This document shows positions 30,943 through 43,088 of a stretch of 64,000 nt of DNA, piece after piece. Positions within the stretch are counted from its first letter, which is position 1, and each line of letters opens with the position of its first letter. The stretch is from Gyromitra esculenta (taxonomy: Eukaryota > Ascomycota > Pezizomycetes > Pezizales > Discinaceae). Both the position numbers and the translations under genes were made by a program. The stretch covers positions 1,488,001 through 1,552,000 of the forward strand of contig JBCAML010000013.1 of assembly GCA_038503075.1 (NCBI GenBank). Direction: 5' to 3'. Below the pieces are notes generated by a model. It was not told the origin of the DNA, did not search any database, and was given only the letters and a program-made list of their open reading frames with translations.

Positions 30943-32261
30943 GCTCACCCGCTCCCGCTGGCGCCTCCACCGAAGGAACTGCTGTCGCCGCCCCATGCTT
31001 CCCCACCAGAGAAGCCTTCGCCCAAGCACTGAGAGAAGACACCGCTGAGTTGTATAATCACCTCAGAGACCTCTACCAAGCCTTGGAGGACCAAATCGAC
31101 GCCCTCCAAGAGAACGAAAGAGAAACCGAGGTAAAACTCGGCACAGCACAAATCCAGACTGACAATGCCCTCCGCCATGCTACAGAGCAAGACAAACGGG
31201 TCAACGAGACCGCTAGTCTAATCGCCCGATTACGACAAGAGCGGAATGAAGCTCGAACCGCTATCCAAGCCCCCCCGGCTCCACCTAACCTAACCGCCAC
31301 CCCACCGCCGCCATCCAACTCCCATCGTTCAGAACGTATGCCAGACCCAGAGAAGTTCGATGGATCCCGAGCAAAACTCCCCGGATTTATACTCCAACTA
31401 CGATCTAAGCTCACTGTCAACCGAGACCGCTTTGCCAATGAGACCACCATGATCCTTTACACCATTAATCGGTTGGAAGGAGCAGCTTTAGAACAGGTCC
31501 GCCATATGGTTCTCCCCTCCGGCCTCACCACTTGGACTAGTGCGGAACAACTCATCGCAGCCTTGGAAACTGCTTTTGGAGACCCAGATCCAACCGGTAC
31601 AGCACGACGAGAACTCCATCAGCTCCGCCAAGGGAAACGCGATTTCTCGGCCTACCTCGCTGACTTCCAAAGAATCATGGGACAGCTCAATTTCGACGAA
31701 AATTCGAAGATGGATGCCCTAGAACACGGGATGTCGGAAGAGCTGAAGGAAGCCATGGTTTTTGCACCAATCGCCCCCGGTAATCTCCCTGAGATGATCC
31801 TTACCCTCACCCGATTGGATAACCGCATTCGAGCTCGCAAGGCAGAGAAGCGAGGAAACGCCCGAGACAATATCGGCCAATTTAGTGCTCCCGCCGCATT
31901 CACTCCCGCCTCCTCCTTCACGCCAGGAGGACTAGCCCCCATGGACCTGTCTTTCGGTCGCACAAGCAACCTTTCCCGCCCCGCTCAAGACCAACGGTAT
32001 ACAATGATCAACGGACGAAGAAAGCTCTCTGAAGAAGAAAAACAGTGGCGCCGTTCCACCGGAAAATGTATGTTCTGTGCTGCTCCCGACCACTCATATG
32101 CCAACTGTCCCTCTGCCCCAAAAAAACCAACAATGAGAGGAGCTCTCACCGCACCACCTGCCACCCGTACACCCCCCGCCTCCTCCCTGCCACCACCACC
32201 ACTTCCTCCTCAATTTTTCACATTAGAATCAACAGACTCAGCCAACGAGTCTTTAAACTAA
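30939..32261 (+). CDS. gag: Gy4 Gag
   Basis: 440 residues from MSSPAPAGASTEG, uninterrupted. The ATG at 30939 is chosen because the homologous start in Gy3 is conserved and the frame upstream lacks another ATG. Coiled-coil-like N-terminus, Pro-rich linker, capsid block KLPGFILQLRSKL, LHQLRQGKRDFSAYL, zinc knuckle CMFCAAPDHSYANC, Pro-rich tail PPASSLPPPPLPPQF. Ends TTTAAAC-TAA. Confidence 0.92.
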   Translation: MSSPAPAGASTEGTAVAAPCFPTREAFAQALREDTAELYNHLRDLYQALEDQIDALQENERETEVKLGTAQIQTDNALRHATEQDKRVNETASLIARLRQERNEARTAIQAPPAPPNLTATPPPPSNSHRSERMPDPEKFDGSRAKLPGFILQLRSKLTVNRDRFANETTMILYTINRLEGAALEQVRHMVLPSGLTTWTSAEQLIAALETAFGDPDPTGTARRELHQLRQGKRDFSAYLADFQRIMGQLNFDENSKMDALEHGMSEELKEAMVFAPIAPGNLPEMILTLTRLDNRIRARKAEKRGNARDNIGQFSAPAAFTPASSFTPGGLAPMDLSFGRTSNLSRPAQDQRYTMINGRRKLSEEEKQWRRSTGKCMFCAAPDHSYANCPSAPKKPTMRGALTAPPATRTPPASSLPPPPLPPQFFTLESTDSANESLN

Positions 32262-32296
32262 TACAACCAAGGTCGATCAGTGACTCCACCTTGGTT
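32252..32296 (+). promoter_or_regulatory. Gy4 -1 ribosomal frameshift signal
   Basis: TTTAAAC 32252-32258 read T TTA AAC, stop TAA 32259-32261, 6-nt spacer, stem AACCAAGGT (32265-32273) / ACCTTGGTT (32288-32296). Confidence 0.88.
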
Positions 32297-35200
32297 CAAA
32301 ATTTCTTACCTTTATCTGCATTTTCGATTTCTGGGTTTTCGGTTTCTGGTATAAGCGTAGAGGATCAATTGGATGGGGAACATTTTGTAATATCGTGCAA
32401 TATTTCCCATAGCAATAAAATCATAAAAACACACGCCTTACTAGACACTGGAGCCTCCGGATTTGCATTTATTGACCAGAAATTCGCGAGTCACCACTCC
32501 CTACCTCTTACCCCCTTAAAAACTCCCCGGCAACTTGAAGTCATCTATGGTCGTCCTGTCAGCTCAGGAGACATCACACACATCACCAATCTCAACCTCT
32601 CGGTACAAAACCATTGTGAACAAGCCCCCTGTTTCGTAACACAACTTGGCCATTACCCCCTCGTCTTAGGCATACCATGGATGAATCACCATGATGTTCG
32701 CCTCCATTTTGCCGATAAACGCATTGAGTTTAATTCCAAACTCTGCACCACCCACTGCGCTCCTCGTTCACCAGTTGTGTCCACCTCCTCGATCCCAGCT
32801 CCCCCTAGGCTAAACCTTTCGTTTATTGGCGCTGCCAGTTTTAGAACTCTCACCAGAAAACGAAACTCACAAGCCTATGCCATGTCACTATATGAAATAA
32901 ACAAAATCATAGATGACAAAACGACCAAAGAAGAGTGGAAATCACGTATCCCTGCAGAATACCACGAATTTCTAGACATGTTCGACAAGAAAAAAGCCCA
33001 AGGGCTACCCCCCCGCCGCTCCTATGATCATAAGATACAACTGATGGACGGACGAGATGCCCCCTTCGGACCACTGTACGGAATGTCCCGAGAAGAGCTG
33101 ATTGTCTTGAAGAAGTATATCGAGGACAACCTTGAGAAGGGATTCATTCGTGCTAGTTCCTCTCCCGCCGGATCCCCCGTCCTATTTGTCAAAAAAGCTG
33201 ACGGTTCCCTACGACTTTGCGTGGACTACCGAGGCCTTAATGCTATTACCGTCAAGGATCGTTATACCTCTCCCCTCATCCGCGAAACCCTGGACCGGCT
33301 TGCAAAGGCACAATGGTACACCAAACTAGATCTTCGCGATGGATACCACCAAGTGCGCATTGCAGAGGGAGATGAATGGAAAACCGCCTTCCGCACCCGG
33401 TATGGTCTTTACGAATACCAGGTTATGCCATTCGGTTTAACCAATGCCCCCGGAACATTCCAACGATTCATAAATGACTGCCTCACGGAATACCTGGATA
33501 TCTTCTGCACCGCCTATCTGGATGATATCCTCATCTATAGTGACACCTTCGAGGAGCATCAGATTCACGTCCGCAAGGTCCTGCAAACTCTCAAAAACAA
33601 CGACATCCTTCTAAAACCCGAAAAATGCGAGTTTGAGGTACAGACTACTAAGTACCTTGGTCTCATCCTCACCCCTGATGGCATTAAAATGGATGAAGAG
33701 AAACTCAAGGCTGTTCGAGAATGGTGAACACCCAAGAGCGTAAAAGATATTCAGGCGTTTTTGGGTTTTGCCAATTTCTATCGTCGGTTCATACTGGGAT
33801 TCTCTAAACTAGCTGCCCCTCTTACCGCCCTCACTAAGAAAGGTATTGCTTTTGAATGGTCTGTCGAAGCCGACATAGCTTTTGAAAACCTCAAACACGC
33901 CTTCACTACTGCCCCGATCCTTATCCATTTCGATCCGGATAAGAAAATTATCGTGGAAACGGATGCTTCAGATTTCGTATCCGGAGGAGTCCTATCGCAG
34001 TACGATGATAATGGCATTCTACACCCGGTGGCCTTCTTCTCGAAGAAACATTCCCCCGCGGAATGCAATTACGAGATTTACGACAAGGAACTGCTAGCTA
34101 TCATCAGGGTCTTCGAAGAATGGCGCCCGGAACTCGAAGGTTCGAAACACCCTATCGACGTGATCAGTGACCATAAGAACCTTGAGTATTTTATGAGCAC
34201 CAAGCAACTCAACCGTCGTCAAGCCAGATGGGCTGAGTACCTATCCCGCTTCGATTTCGTAATCACATACCGACCAGGCAAAGAAGGAGGGAAACCGGAC
34301 GCTTTAACTCGGAGATCGGGAGATCTCCCCAAGGAAGGGGATGAAAGATTAGCACACCAAAGCCAGGTGGTGCTAAAGAAGGAAAATATAGATCCTAAGC
34401 TAAGTTTGTTGTCGGCTTCTTTGTCAAATGAAGCCGCTGAATTGGAAGCCCCCTTATTAAAACTCTTTAAAGAAGGATATACCACTGATAAATTCCCTGA
34501 AAAAATCCTCCTAGCGTTACGAAATAAGGACCAACAATCCAAGGAGATCACCTTAAGCGAGTGCAAAGAAGGAAACGGAAAACTCTATTACCGAGATTGC
34601 ATCTATGTTCCAGACTTTGCTCCCCTCCGCCTTGAATTGATCAAAAGACACCATGATATTCCTGCTGCTGGCCACCCAGGACGGGATAAGACTTTCGAAC
34701 TCCTTGCTAGAAGGTTCTATTGGCCCAAGATGAGGAAGTCAATCAGTAGATATGTCCGGAACTGCCATATCTGCCAGAAAGCAAAACCAGTCACCCAACA
34801 CACTCAAGGAGTTCTCCGCCCCTAACCTATTCCTAACCGACCATGGCAAGAAATCTCTATGGATTTCGTTACCGGCCTACCCGAATCAAATGGCTATGAC
34901 GCTATTATGGTAGTAGTCGACCGTCTGTCTAAAATGCGTCACCTTATCCCTTGTAATACTACCGTCAATTCCAGAGACGTAGCTGATCTATACCTACAAT
35001 ATGTCTGGAAATTACATGGACTACCTACGCATATTACATCGGATCGAGGTACCCAATTCACGGCATACTTTTGGAAAGAGTTATGTCAACGCCTTGGGAT
35101 TCAAGCCAGAATGTCTACTGCCTTCCATCCTGAAACAGACGGACAGACGGAGAGACTAAACGCGGTTATGGAACAGTACCTACGATCCTATGTGTCCTAT

Positions 35201-35953
35201 CAACAGGAGGACTGGAGTAGTTGGTTACCTATGGCCGAGTTTTCAGCAAATAACCAGGAATCTGCTAGCACTAAAGTTTCCCCTTTCTTCGCTAACTATG
35301 GGTACCATCCTCGCTTTGATACTACTTTCCTCCCAACCCAAGCAACCTCTCAGAGCCTAGATGCTGCCTCGTTCAGTCAAACCATGCAAGAGCTCTATAA
35401 TCATCTACGGACGCAGATGAGAACAGCCCAGGACGTCCAGGAAACGGCCACGAATAGACACCGTACACCTGCCCCAGCTTACCAAGTCGATGACCAAGTC
35501 TTCGTTTCAATGAAGAACATTAGAACTACCCGTAATGCTAGGAAATTGGATTGGAAATGGATGGGACCTTACCCGATCAAGAAGATAGTTTCCCCTTTTG
35601 CCTATGAAGTTGATCTTCCGTCCTCGGTTAAGTACCACCCTGTCTTCCATGTTTCTCTATTGAAACCATCAGCCTATGACGCTCTCCCAGGACAAATTAT
35701 TCCGCCACCAGCACCTGTTATTGTCAATGACCAAGAAGAGTATTATATCGAGAAAATCTTGGATCAACGTATATATCGCAAAAAACAACAATACCTTGTC
35801 GAATGGACCGGATATGCCCATCCTACCTGGGAACCCGCTGAAGACCTTGCAGATACTTCGGCACTGGAAAAGTTTCTAGCTATCCCGACGTCGGTTATTC
35901 CTAGTGTTCGCAGGAGCTCACGCTTGAGGGGGGGAGCTACTTTCATGGATTGA
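32257..35953 (+). pseudogene. pol: Gy4 pol polyprotein with two nonsense codons
   Basis: -1 frame from the slip site. Protease LLDTGASGFAFID; RT block with YLDDILIYS at about 33520; TGA at 33725-33727; RNase H ([28 protein letters not shown]); integrase zinc finger ([23 protein letters not shown]); TAA at about 34824; DDE core ([29 protein letters not shown]); chromodomain YLVEWTGYAHPTWEP; ends GATFMD-stop (35951-35953) inside the 3' LTR. Apart from the two stops the frame is complete, about 1230 codons. All enzymatic motifs look intact. Confidence 0.93.
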
Positions 35954-36348
35954 TTTAAGGTAATGAATCGTGGTTTAGTTGCTGGTTGTATCGTTGTTTG
36001 AATGATTGTACAATCCCTTTGTTGTTCGGTTATTTTCGGTTATAAGTTTTGTTAAGGAAGCGGGGTATTTAAGCGATGGATTTCGGTCGTTCTTGTTCAT
36101 TTCTTCTTCTTTCCTTAAGCAACGTTCTCGTTTACCTTCTGCTGAAATCATTGGAATACTATCTCGGTTTTACCTCAGAACCCTCGCTGTCGCTGTCTAC
36201 CTCTCCACACTTATCTCGCCTTGAGATAGACCCCTCGTAGAATCTGTAGAAAACGTCGCGTACCTTGAACGTGTTGTTTACCTCGCTTAAGTAGCACTGC
36301 TTACTTTCAGGGATACTGAAAGGCTTAACAAGGGACTCAACCGTGAGA
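35941..36348 (+). repeat. Gy4 3' LTR
   Basis: 408 bp, preceded by the polypurine tract GAGGGGGGGAGCTAC. Confidence 0.95.
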
Positions 36349-37045
36349 ATTGGCAACCACTTTGCACAGTCATCCTGTTGGTATGAAACATAGCAAAGAA
36401 GATACTGTTCCATAATGGCATTGAGGCGCTCGGTCTGGCCATCAGTTTCCGGATGGAAAGATGTTGACTTGTGGGCAGCAATATTCAGACGTTGGCAGAG
36501 ATATTTCCAGAACTTGGCAGTGAATTGTGTTCCTCTGTCAGATGTGATATGGGAAGGTAATCCATGGAGTTTCCAAACGTTTTGGAGGTAGAGTTCTGCT
36601 GTCTGTTCGGGGTTAACAGTGGTATTGCAGGGGATCAAGTGCCGCATCTTTGACAATCTGTCCACTATGACCGTTATAGGATCAAAACCGTTGGACTCTG
36701 GGAGGCTGGTAACAAAATCCATCGATAGTTCTTCCCAGGGACGGTTGGCAATATGTAGAGGTTTAAGGACGCCATGAGTGCGGAGGGTATTAGGTTTTGC
36801 TCGTCGGCAGGTGTGGCAGTTTCGAGTGTATCGTCCGATGTACTCTCTCATTTTTGGCGAATAAAAGTGCCTAGAGATAAGTTCGAAGGACTTTTCACGT
36901 CCAGGGTGACTTGCAGAGGGGGCATCATGGTGTCGCTTGAGAATAAGGAGGCAGAGTGGGTCATAATTGGGCACATAAAACCTTTGTCGATACAGAAGGC
37001 GGCCATTGCTTTCTGTACAGTCACCGAGGGTGATTTCCTTGGGGT

Positions 37046-40000
37046 GGTGTGATGATTTGACCGGGAATAGGATCGTTGGGTGCTCCCCTTAGGAGTGAGA
37101 TGTGGAACACAGGATGATACCTCATCGAAACTGGTAGTTCAACCTCATAGGCGTGAGTGGAGATTATTCGTTTAATCGGGAAGGGGCCACTCCATTTCCA
37201 GTCCAGCTTCCTAGAGTTCCTGGTTGTCCTCATGTTCTTCATTGATACGAAGACTTCATCATTGACTTTAAAGGAGGGTGCGGGGACACGGTGTCGATTA
37301 GTACTATCCTTGAAGATGTCCTGGGCCGTTCTCATCTGCGTTCGAAGAAAGTCCCTAAGGTTTTCCATCTTTTTTGCGAAGTCGTTGGCATCAAGGGCCT
37401 GCGGTGAATTGTCGTTGGGGATGATAGAGGTATCAAAACGAGGGTGATAGCCATAATTTGCGAAGAAAGGGGTGGCTCTTGTACTAGCCGATTCTTAGTT
37501 ATTTGCAGCGAACTCAGCAATAGGCAGCCACTTTGACCAATCGTCTTGTTGATAGGAGACATAGCAGCGAAGATATTGCTCCATTACAGCATTGAGACGT
37601 TCGGTTTGACCATCGGTTTCTGGGTGAAAGGAAGTGGACATGCGGGCGGTGATATTTAGACGTTGACATAGGTGTTTCCAGAATTTTGCAGTGAACTGTG
37701 TACCCCTGTCCGATGTAATGTGCGTGGGTAAACCGTGAAGTTTCCAGACATTTTGAAGATAGAGTTCGGCGGTTTGCTCAGCATTAATCGTGGTATTGCA
37801 AGGGATTAGATGTCGCAGCTTTGATAGTCTGTCCACTATGACCATTATCGCATCGAAGCCGTTTGACTTGGGGAGTCCGGTAACGAAGTCCATTGATAGC
37901 TCTTCCCAGGGGCGATTAGGGATCGGAAGGGGCTTTAGAACGCCGTGGGTGCCAAGGGTGCTGGGTTTTGCTCGTCGGCAAATATGGCAGTTTCTTGTAT
38001 ACCGTCCGATATACTCTCTCATTTTAGGCCAATAAAAGTGCCTAGAGATAAGTTCAAAGGATTTTTCACGTCCTGGGTGGCCAGCAGAGGGGGCATCGTG
38101 GTATCGCTGCAAAATGAGGAGACGGAGTGGGTCATGGTCGGGAATATAGAGCTTATGGCGGTAAAGGAGTCGGTTATTAATTTCAGAGCAGTCTCCGAGT
38201 GTAATCTCCTTGGATTGTCGTTCGCCGTTTTTGAGCGCTAATAGGATTTTTTGTGGAAAAGGGTCAGCTATATATCTTTCGTTCATTAAGATTTCCAGGG
38301 GAGCATCCAATTCAGCGGGTTCATTTGACAAAGAACCCGAAAACAAACTCAGCTTAGGGTCAAGATTCTTCTCTTTTAGGACTACCTGGTGTTGGTATTG
38401 TAGTCTTTTATCCCCTTCTTCAGGGAGATCTCCTGATCTCCGAGTCAATGCGTCCGGTTTTCCTCCTTGTGCTCCAGGTCGGTATGTGATTACAAAATCG
38501 AAGCGGGAAAGGTATTCCGCCCATCTGACCTGTCTCCGGTTAAGCTGCTTGGTAGTCATAAAATATTCCAAGTTCTTATGATCGGTGATGACTGAGATGG
38601 GGAGTTCAGCTCCTTCAAGTTCTGGGCGCCATTCCTCAAAGCAACGGATTATGGCTAGGAGCTCTTTATCATAAATTTCGTAATTGCATTCAGCAGGTGA
38701 ATGCTTTTTGGAGAAGAAGGCCACAGGGTGGAGTATGCCGTTATCGTCCAGTTGAGAAAGAACACCGCCAGATACAAAGTCTGATGCATCTGATTCTACA
38801 AAGATTTTTTTACGGGGGTCAAAGTGCATGAGTACGGGGGCCTTGGTAAACGCATCTTTAAGGGTTTCGAAAGCAAGTTCAGCTTCGACGGTCCATTCGA
38901 AAATTATTCCCTTCTTGGTGAAAGCAGTAAGGGGAGCGGAGAGGCGAGAGAATCCCAAGATAAACCGGCGGTAGAAGTTAGCAAATCCGAGAAAGGCTTG
39001 AACATCCTTGACTGATTTTGGGCGATTCCAGTCTCGAACGGCTTTAAGCTTATCTTCGTCCATCTTGATACCTTCGGGTGTGAGGATTAGGCCGAGGTAC
39101 TTGATAGACTGCACGTGGAACTCACACTTCTCAGGTTTGAGAAAGATGTTATTAGCTTTCAGAGCTTCAAGGACTTGTTTGACGTGTATTTTGTGCTCTG
39201 CGAGGGTATCACTATAAATAAGGATATCATCGAGGTAAGCTGTGCAGAATAGGTCCAAGTATTCTCGAAGGGAATCATTGACGAAGCGCTGGAAGGTTCC
39301 GGGGGCATTGGTAAGGCCAAATGGCATTACCATATATTCGTAAAGGCCATATCGGGTTCGAAAGGCCGTCTTCCATTCTTCTCCTTTGGCAATGCGGATT
39401 TGGTGAAAGCCATCGCGGAGATCAAGCTTTGAGTACCACTGGGCTTTTGCGAGACAGTCCTGGGTTTCTTTGATCAGGGGGGATGTATATCGGTCCTTGA
39501 CAGTAAGAGCGTTAAGGCCACGATAATCGACACAAAGGCGAAGAGAACCATCGGGTTTAGCGGCAAAGAGGACTGGGGAGCCGGCGGAAGATGAACTAGC
39601 ACGGATAAAGCCTTTCTCCAGGTTGTCCTCAATATATTTCTTTAAGACTAGGAGCTCGTCCCAAGACATGCCATAGAGGGGTCCGAACGGTGGTTCTTTG
39701 CCTTCTTGCAGGGTGATTTTGTGGTCATAGGGTCGGCGAGGGGGGAGTCCTTGAGCTTTGGTCTTGTCGAACATGCCTAGGTATTCATGGTATTCGGCAG
39801 GTATTCGTTGTTTCCACTCTTCTTTAGTTGTCTTGCTATCAAGAACTCTATTGATTTCGTAGAGGGACATAGAATAAACCTGGATACCCTTTTTCCTAGC
39901 TAGCATGCAAAAACTGGCGGCGCCGATAAAAGCGGCATTAAGTTTGGTTGGAGGGGAAATAGCGGTAGCCGAGACGATGGGTTGCTTGGGAGCACAGTGG

Positions 40001-40497
40001 GTGGTGCAGAATTCAGAGTTGAATTTGATGCTTTTATTAGCGAATTGTAGATGAACGTCATGGAGGTTCATCCAGGGAATACCGAGTACTAGGGGGTAAT
40101 GGCCTAGTTTGGTGACGAAGAAGGGAGCTTTTTCTGCGTGTTGTTGAATAGAGAGTTCTAGGTAGCAGAGGTTGGTAATGTCTCCCGAGGCGATTGTTCG
40201 GCCATTAATGACCTCTAACTGGCGGGGGGTTTTGAGGGGAGATAAGGGCAAGGAATGGTGACGCACGAAATTTTCATCAATGAAAGCGAACCCTGAGGCT
40301 CCAGTGTCAAGAAGTGCGTGTGTTTTTATGATTTTATTTTGGTGGGAAATACTACAAGAAACTACAAAATGTTCCCCATCCAAATTATCCTCCACACACA
40401 CGTCTGACACTGAAAACCCCGAGATAGAAAATGCTGACAAAGGAGAAAAATGAACCAGAGCAGGGTCACAAGGCGACTCTGGTTGAACTAGTTTAAA
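37046..40497 (-). pseudogene. pol: Gy5 pol (protease to integrase C-terminus)
   Basis: An open frame of about 980 codons (40440-37495) carries protease (LLDTGASGFAFID), RT (YLDDILIYS), RNase H ([28 protein letters not shown]), integrase zinc finger (HPGREK, NCHICRRAK) and DDE ([29 protein letters not shown]). A TAA at about 37495 falls where relatives read NNQES. The frame then continues to PGQIITPP at 37046, where it meets Gy6 sequence at the right inversion breakpoint. Its chromodomain is at 27539-27780. B-family counterpart of Gy4. Confidence 0.9.
40453..40497 (-). promoter_or_regulatory. Gy5 -1 ribosomal frameshift signal
   Basis: Minus strand TTTAAAC (40497-40491), TAG (40490-40488), stem AACCAGAG (40484-40477) / CTCTGGTT (40460-40453). 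Two base pairs differ from Gy2/Gy4 on both strands. Confidence 0.87.
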
Positions 40498-42147
40498 GAC
40501 TCAACCGAGTCTGCTGCATCAAAAGCGCGAAAGCGGGGGGGCAACGGCAGAGGAAACACAGAAGAGGCAGGAGGAGCGGCGGTGTTAGTGGCAGCTCCTC
40601 TCATAGCGGGGCGTTTTGAGGCGGAGGGGCAGTTGGAGAAAATATGTCCTTCCCCTGCACAGAACAGGCAGCGATTGTTGGTTTGTCTCCATGTTTTTTC
40701 CTCAGGAGACAGCTTTCTTCTTCCGTTGACCTGGACATACCGTTATTCGGGGGCGGGGCGAGAGGTAGAAGTCCATCCAAATGAAAGGTCTATACGGGCA
40801 AGTCCTCCAGGGGCAAAGGAGGAGGAAGCGGGGGTGAAGGCGGTAGGAACGGCGGCAGAGGCGGTGAACTGTCCCATGGTGTTGCGGGCAGCATTTTTCT
40901 TTTCCTCTCTTCTTGCTCGGATGCGATTGTCCAAGCGGAGAAGGAAGGCGCAGAGGGAAGTGAAGGTGGTGGGGAAGTCGGCGACTGTTACTACTGCCTC
41001 CTTTAATTCGTCCGACATACGGAACTCTAGGGCGTCGTTTTTTGCGGATTCATCATAATTAAGGCGCCCCATGATGCTTTGGAAGTCGGCAAGGTTTTCA
41101 TGGATGAATATTATGTTAATTGATTAGGTACATGGATACATGGTTGTCGCACCCCGTTATTGTTCTTTGTGTTTTCATGGGTTTTTCGTTACAATGAGTC
41201 ATGTCTTTGTCATCGAAAGAGTTCGAACGTGGTATATAAGCGAAGAGATTTCCCCTCATCTTGTACTTTTCCTTCTTCTTTCTTTAAGCAACGTCTTCTA
41301 TTGTTCACTCTTGTATTCTACAATACAAAACTCGGTTACACCTCGTAATCCTCCGCTGTCGCTGTCTTTAAAGTCACCTCGACTTAAATCAATCGTAGAG
41401 CCTGTAGAACCTTCGTACACTTTCTCGTTGTTGGTTTCCTATTCAAGTAGCACAGCTCATCTCGAGGGATACTCGAGAGCTTGATAAGAAACCCGCTCCT
41501 TGAGAAAGGTAGGCGGAGAAATCTCGCTTCCCTTGTCTGAGTTGGTGTAGTTCACGGTGGACAGTACCGAGGGGGTCGGGGTCGCCGAAGGCTGTTTCTA
41601 AGGCGGTGATTAGATCGGCGGCGGAGTTCCAAGTGGTAGTTCCGTCGGGAAGGACGGAGTGACGGATTTGTTCGAGGGCGGCTCCTTCAAGACGGCTGAT
41701 AGCATACAATATCTTATTATTGTTGCTGGAAAAACGATCGGCGTTAACCGAGAGCTTTGACCTGAGTTGTAAAACGAACCCTGGGAGTTTATCGCGAGAC
41801 CCATTGAACTTATCTGGGTCAGGCATTTTGTCTGATCGGCCTCCTTGTGTGTGAGCGGGAGGTGCTGGTGACGGAGGTGCAGGTGGTGGGGGAACAGTGC
41901 TGTGGAGTCGAGCGACTTCTGCTTCGGCTGCTTGTAGTTGGGATTGGCAAGTATTGAATCTTGCCATCATATTGTTCCTTTCTTGAGTGACTTCCTCAAG
42001 CTGTAGGTCTGCATAGGTGAGGTTATCAACCCGCTGTTGGTAGTGCGAGCGGATTTCCTCATAGGCGGAGGCGAGGTCGGCGTTGGCGGCGGCCTGGAAG
42101 TTCTCAAAAGTAGGGAACGTCCAGGAAGTGGGTGTGAAGTTGCTCAT
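40488..42147 (-). pseudogene. gag: Gy5 gag (split by a B-LTR, one stop)
   Basis: ATG at 42147 (MSNFTPTSWTF). Segments 42147-41506 and 41095-40488. Coiled-coil-like N-terminus, Pro-rich linker, KLPGFVLQLRSKL, LHQLRQGKRDFSAYL, zinc knuckle CLFCAGEGHIFSNC. A TAA at about 40743 (CAA to TAA) precedes the zinc knuckle. Ends TTTAAAC-TAG. Confidence 0.88.
41096..41505 (+). mobile_element. Solo B-LTR in Gy5 gag
   Basis: 410 bp, duplication AAGGT (41091-41095 / 41506-41510). Confidence 0.93.
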
Positions 42148-42185
42148 GCTAGTGTTAGGGGGAGCGGGGTAGAGGGTGCAGATTA

Positions 42186-42198
42186 GGAAGCAACGTAA
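42186..42198 (-). promoter_or_regulatory. Gy5 primer binding site
   Basis: TTACGTTGCTTCC on the minus strand, next to the 5' LTR. Confidence 0.8.
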
Positions 42199-42609
42199 TC
42201 TCAAGGAGTGAGATTCTCGTCAAGCTCTCGAGTATCCCTCGAGATGAGCAGTGCTACTTGAGTGAGAAACTGACAGCGAGAGTATACGCGGAAATTCTGC
42301 AGGCTCTTCCAACGGTTCAAATCGTGATGACTTGAAGGCAGCGACAGCGAAAGATTACGAGATGTAACCGAGGGTTGTATTTGTATAATACAGTGAGCGT
42401 ACAATAGAAGACGTTGCTTAAAGAAAGAAGAAGAAAAAGTACAACAAGAGGGGAAATCCCTTCGCTTATATACCACATTCCCACTCGATCGATGACAAAG
42501 ACTTGACTCATTGTAACGAAAACCCAAAGAAACACAAAGAATAGTAACACGACACAACAACCCTGTACACTTGTACCTAACCGACCAACACAAACAACCA
42601 TCCATGAAA
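42199..42609 (-). repeat. Gy5 5' LTR (B type)
   Basis: 411 bp, TCTCAAGGAGTG...CATGAAA. Hairpin variants GATTAC/GTAATC-like and CTCGAG-GGATA-CTCGAG. Confidence 0.92.
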
Positions 42610-42677
42610 CTCCGCCAGTTTTGGTCCGATTCACAATCCGTATGAACCACAGCGAAGCCAGACACTTCCCCTACATA

Positions 42678-43088
42678 TTTCATGGATAACTGTTTTCGTT
42701 GGTTCGTCGGGTATAAGGGTACGAGGCTATTGTGTTATGTTGTTGTTCCTTGTGTTTCTTTGGGTTTCCGTTGCAGTGAGTCCAGTCTTTGTCATCGAAC
42801 GAGTTGGAATGTGGTATATAAGCGAAGGGATTTCCCCTCTTGTTGTACTTTTCCTTCTTCTTTCTTTAAGCAACGTCTTCTATTGTACACTCCCTGTATC
42901 TCACGAATACAAACTCAGATTACACCTTGTAATCTTTCACTGTCGCTGTCTTCAAGTCATCATAACTTGAACCATTAGTAGAGCCTGTAGAATCCTCGTA
43001 CATTCTCCTGACGTTGGTTTCTCGTTCAAGTAGCACTGCTTATCTCGGGGGATACCTGAGAGCTTGACGAGAATCTCGCTCCTTGAGA
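42678..43088 (+). mobile_element. Solo B-LTR in SL-C
   Basis: 411 bp, duplication ACATA (42673-42677 / 43089-43093). Confidence 0.93.

Larger units (their letters stand above)
30328..36348 (+). mobile_element. Gy4: full-length young A-type Ty3/gypsy chromovirus
   Basis: 6021 bp, LTRs 408 bp each with one visible difference (AACGAGG versus AACAAGG near the end), duplication ATTGG (30323-30327 / 36349-36353). No insertions. It contains PBS, uORF, gag, frameshift signal, pol and polypurine tract. Two nonsense codons in pol (33725-33727 and about 34824) make this copy non-autonomous. The best reference copy of the A family in the window. Confidence 0.96.
29256..37045 (-). pseudogene. pol: Gy6 integrase and chromodomain, inverted, split by Gy4
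   Basis: Segments 37045-36349, 30327-29717 and 29297-29256 on the minus strand. They begin KEITLGDCTE (the point lost at 27538), then the zinc-finger region HHDAPSASHPGREK...NCHTCRRAK, the DDE core ([29 protein letters not shown]), then FFANYGYHPHFDTS and the chromodomain WTGYALPTWEP...EYHEE. Interrupted by Gy4 (ATTGG) and an A-LTR at 29298-29716. Sequence orientation is opposite to the rest of Gy6. Confidence 0.85.
27539..42609 (-). mobile_element. Gy5: B-type Ty3/gypsy element, split by the inversion
   Basis: 5' LTR 42199-42609, PBS 42186-42198, gag 42147-40488, pol 40497-37046, then (inverted) chromodomain 27539-27780 and 3' LTR 27781-28606. The span given includes Gy6, SL-C and Gy4 sequence at 28607-37045 that is not Gy5. 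Inserted in SL-C copy 3 with duplication CTCCG (42610-42614; complement CGGAG at 28607-28611). The LTR pair is nearly identical, so it is fairly young. Confidence 0.85.

Noticed and set aside
29256..37045. A ninth gypsy element on the minus strand between 29.2 and 37.0 kb
   Set aside because: Re-inverting 27539-37045 shows these integrase/chromodomain pieces are the missing part of Gy6.
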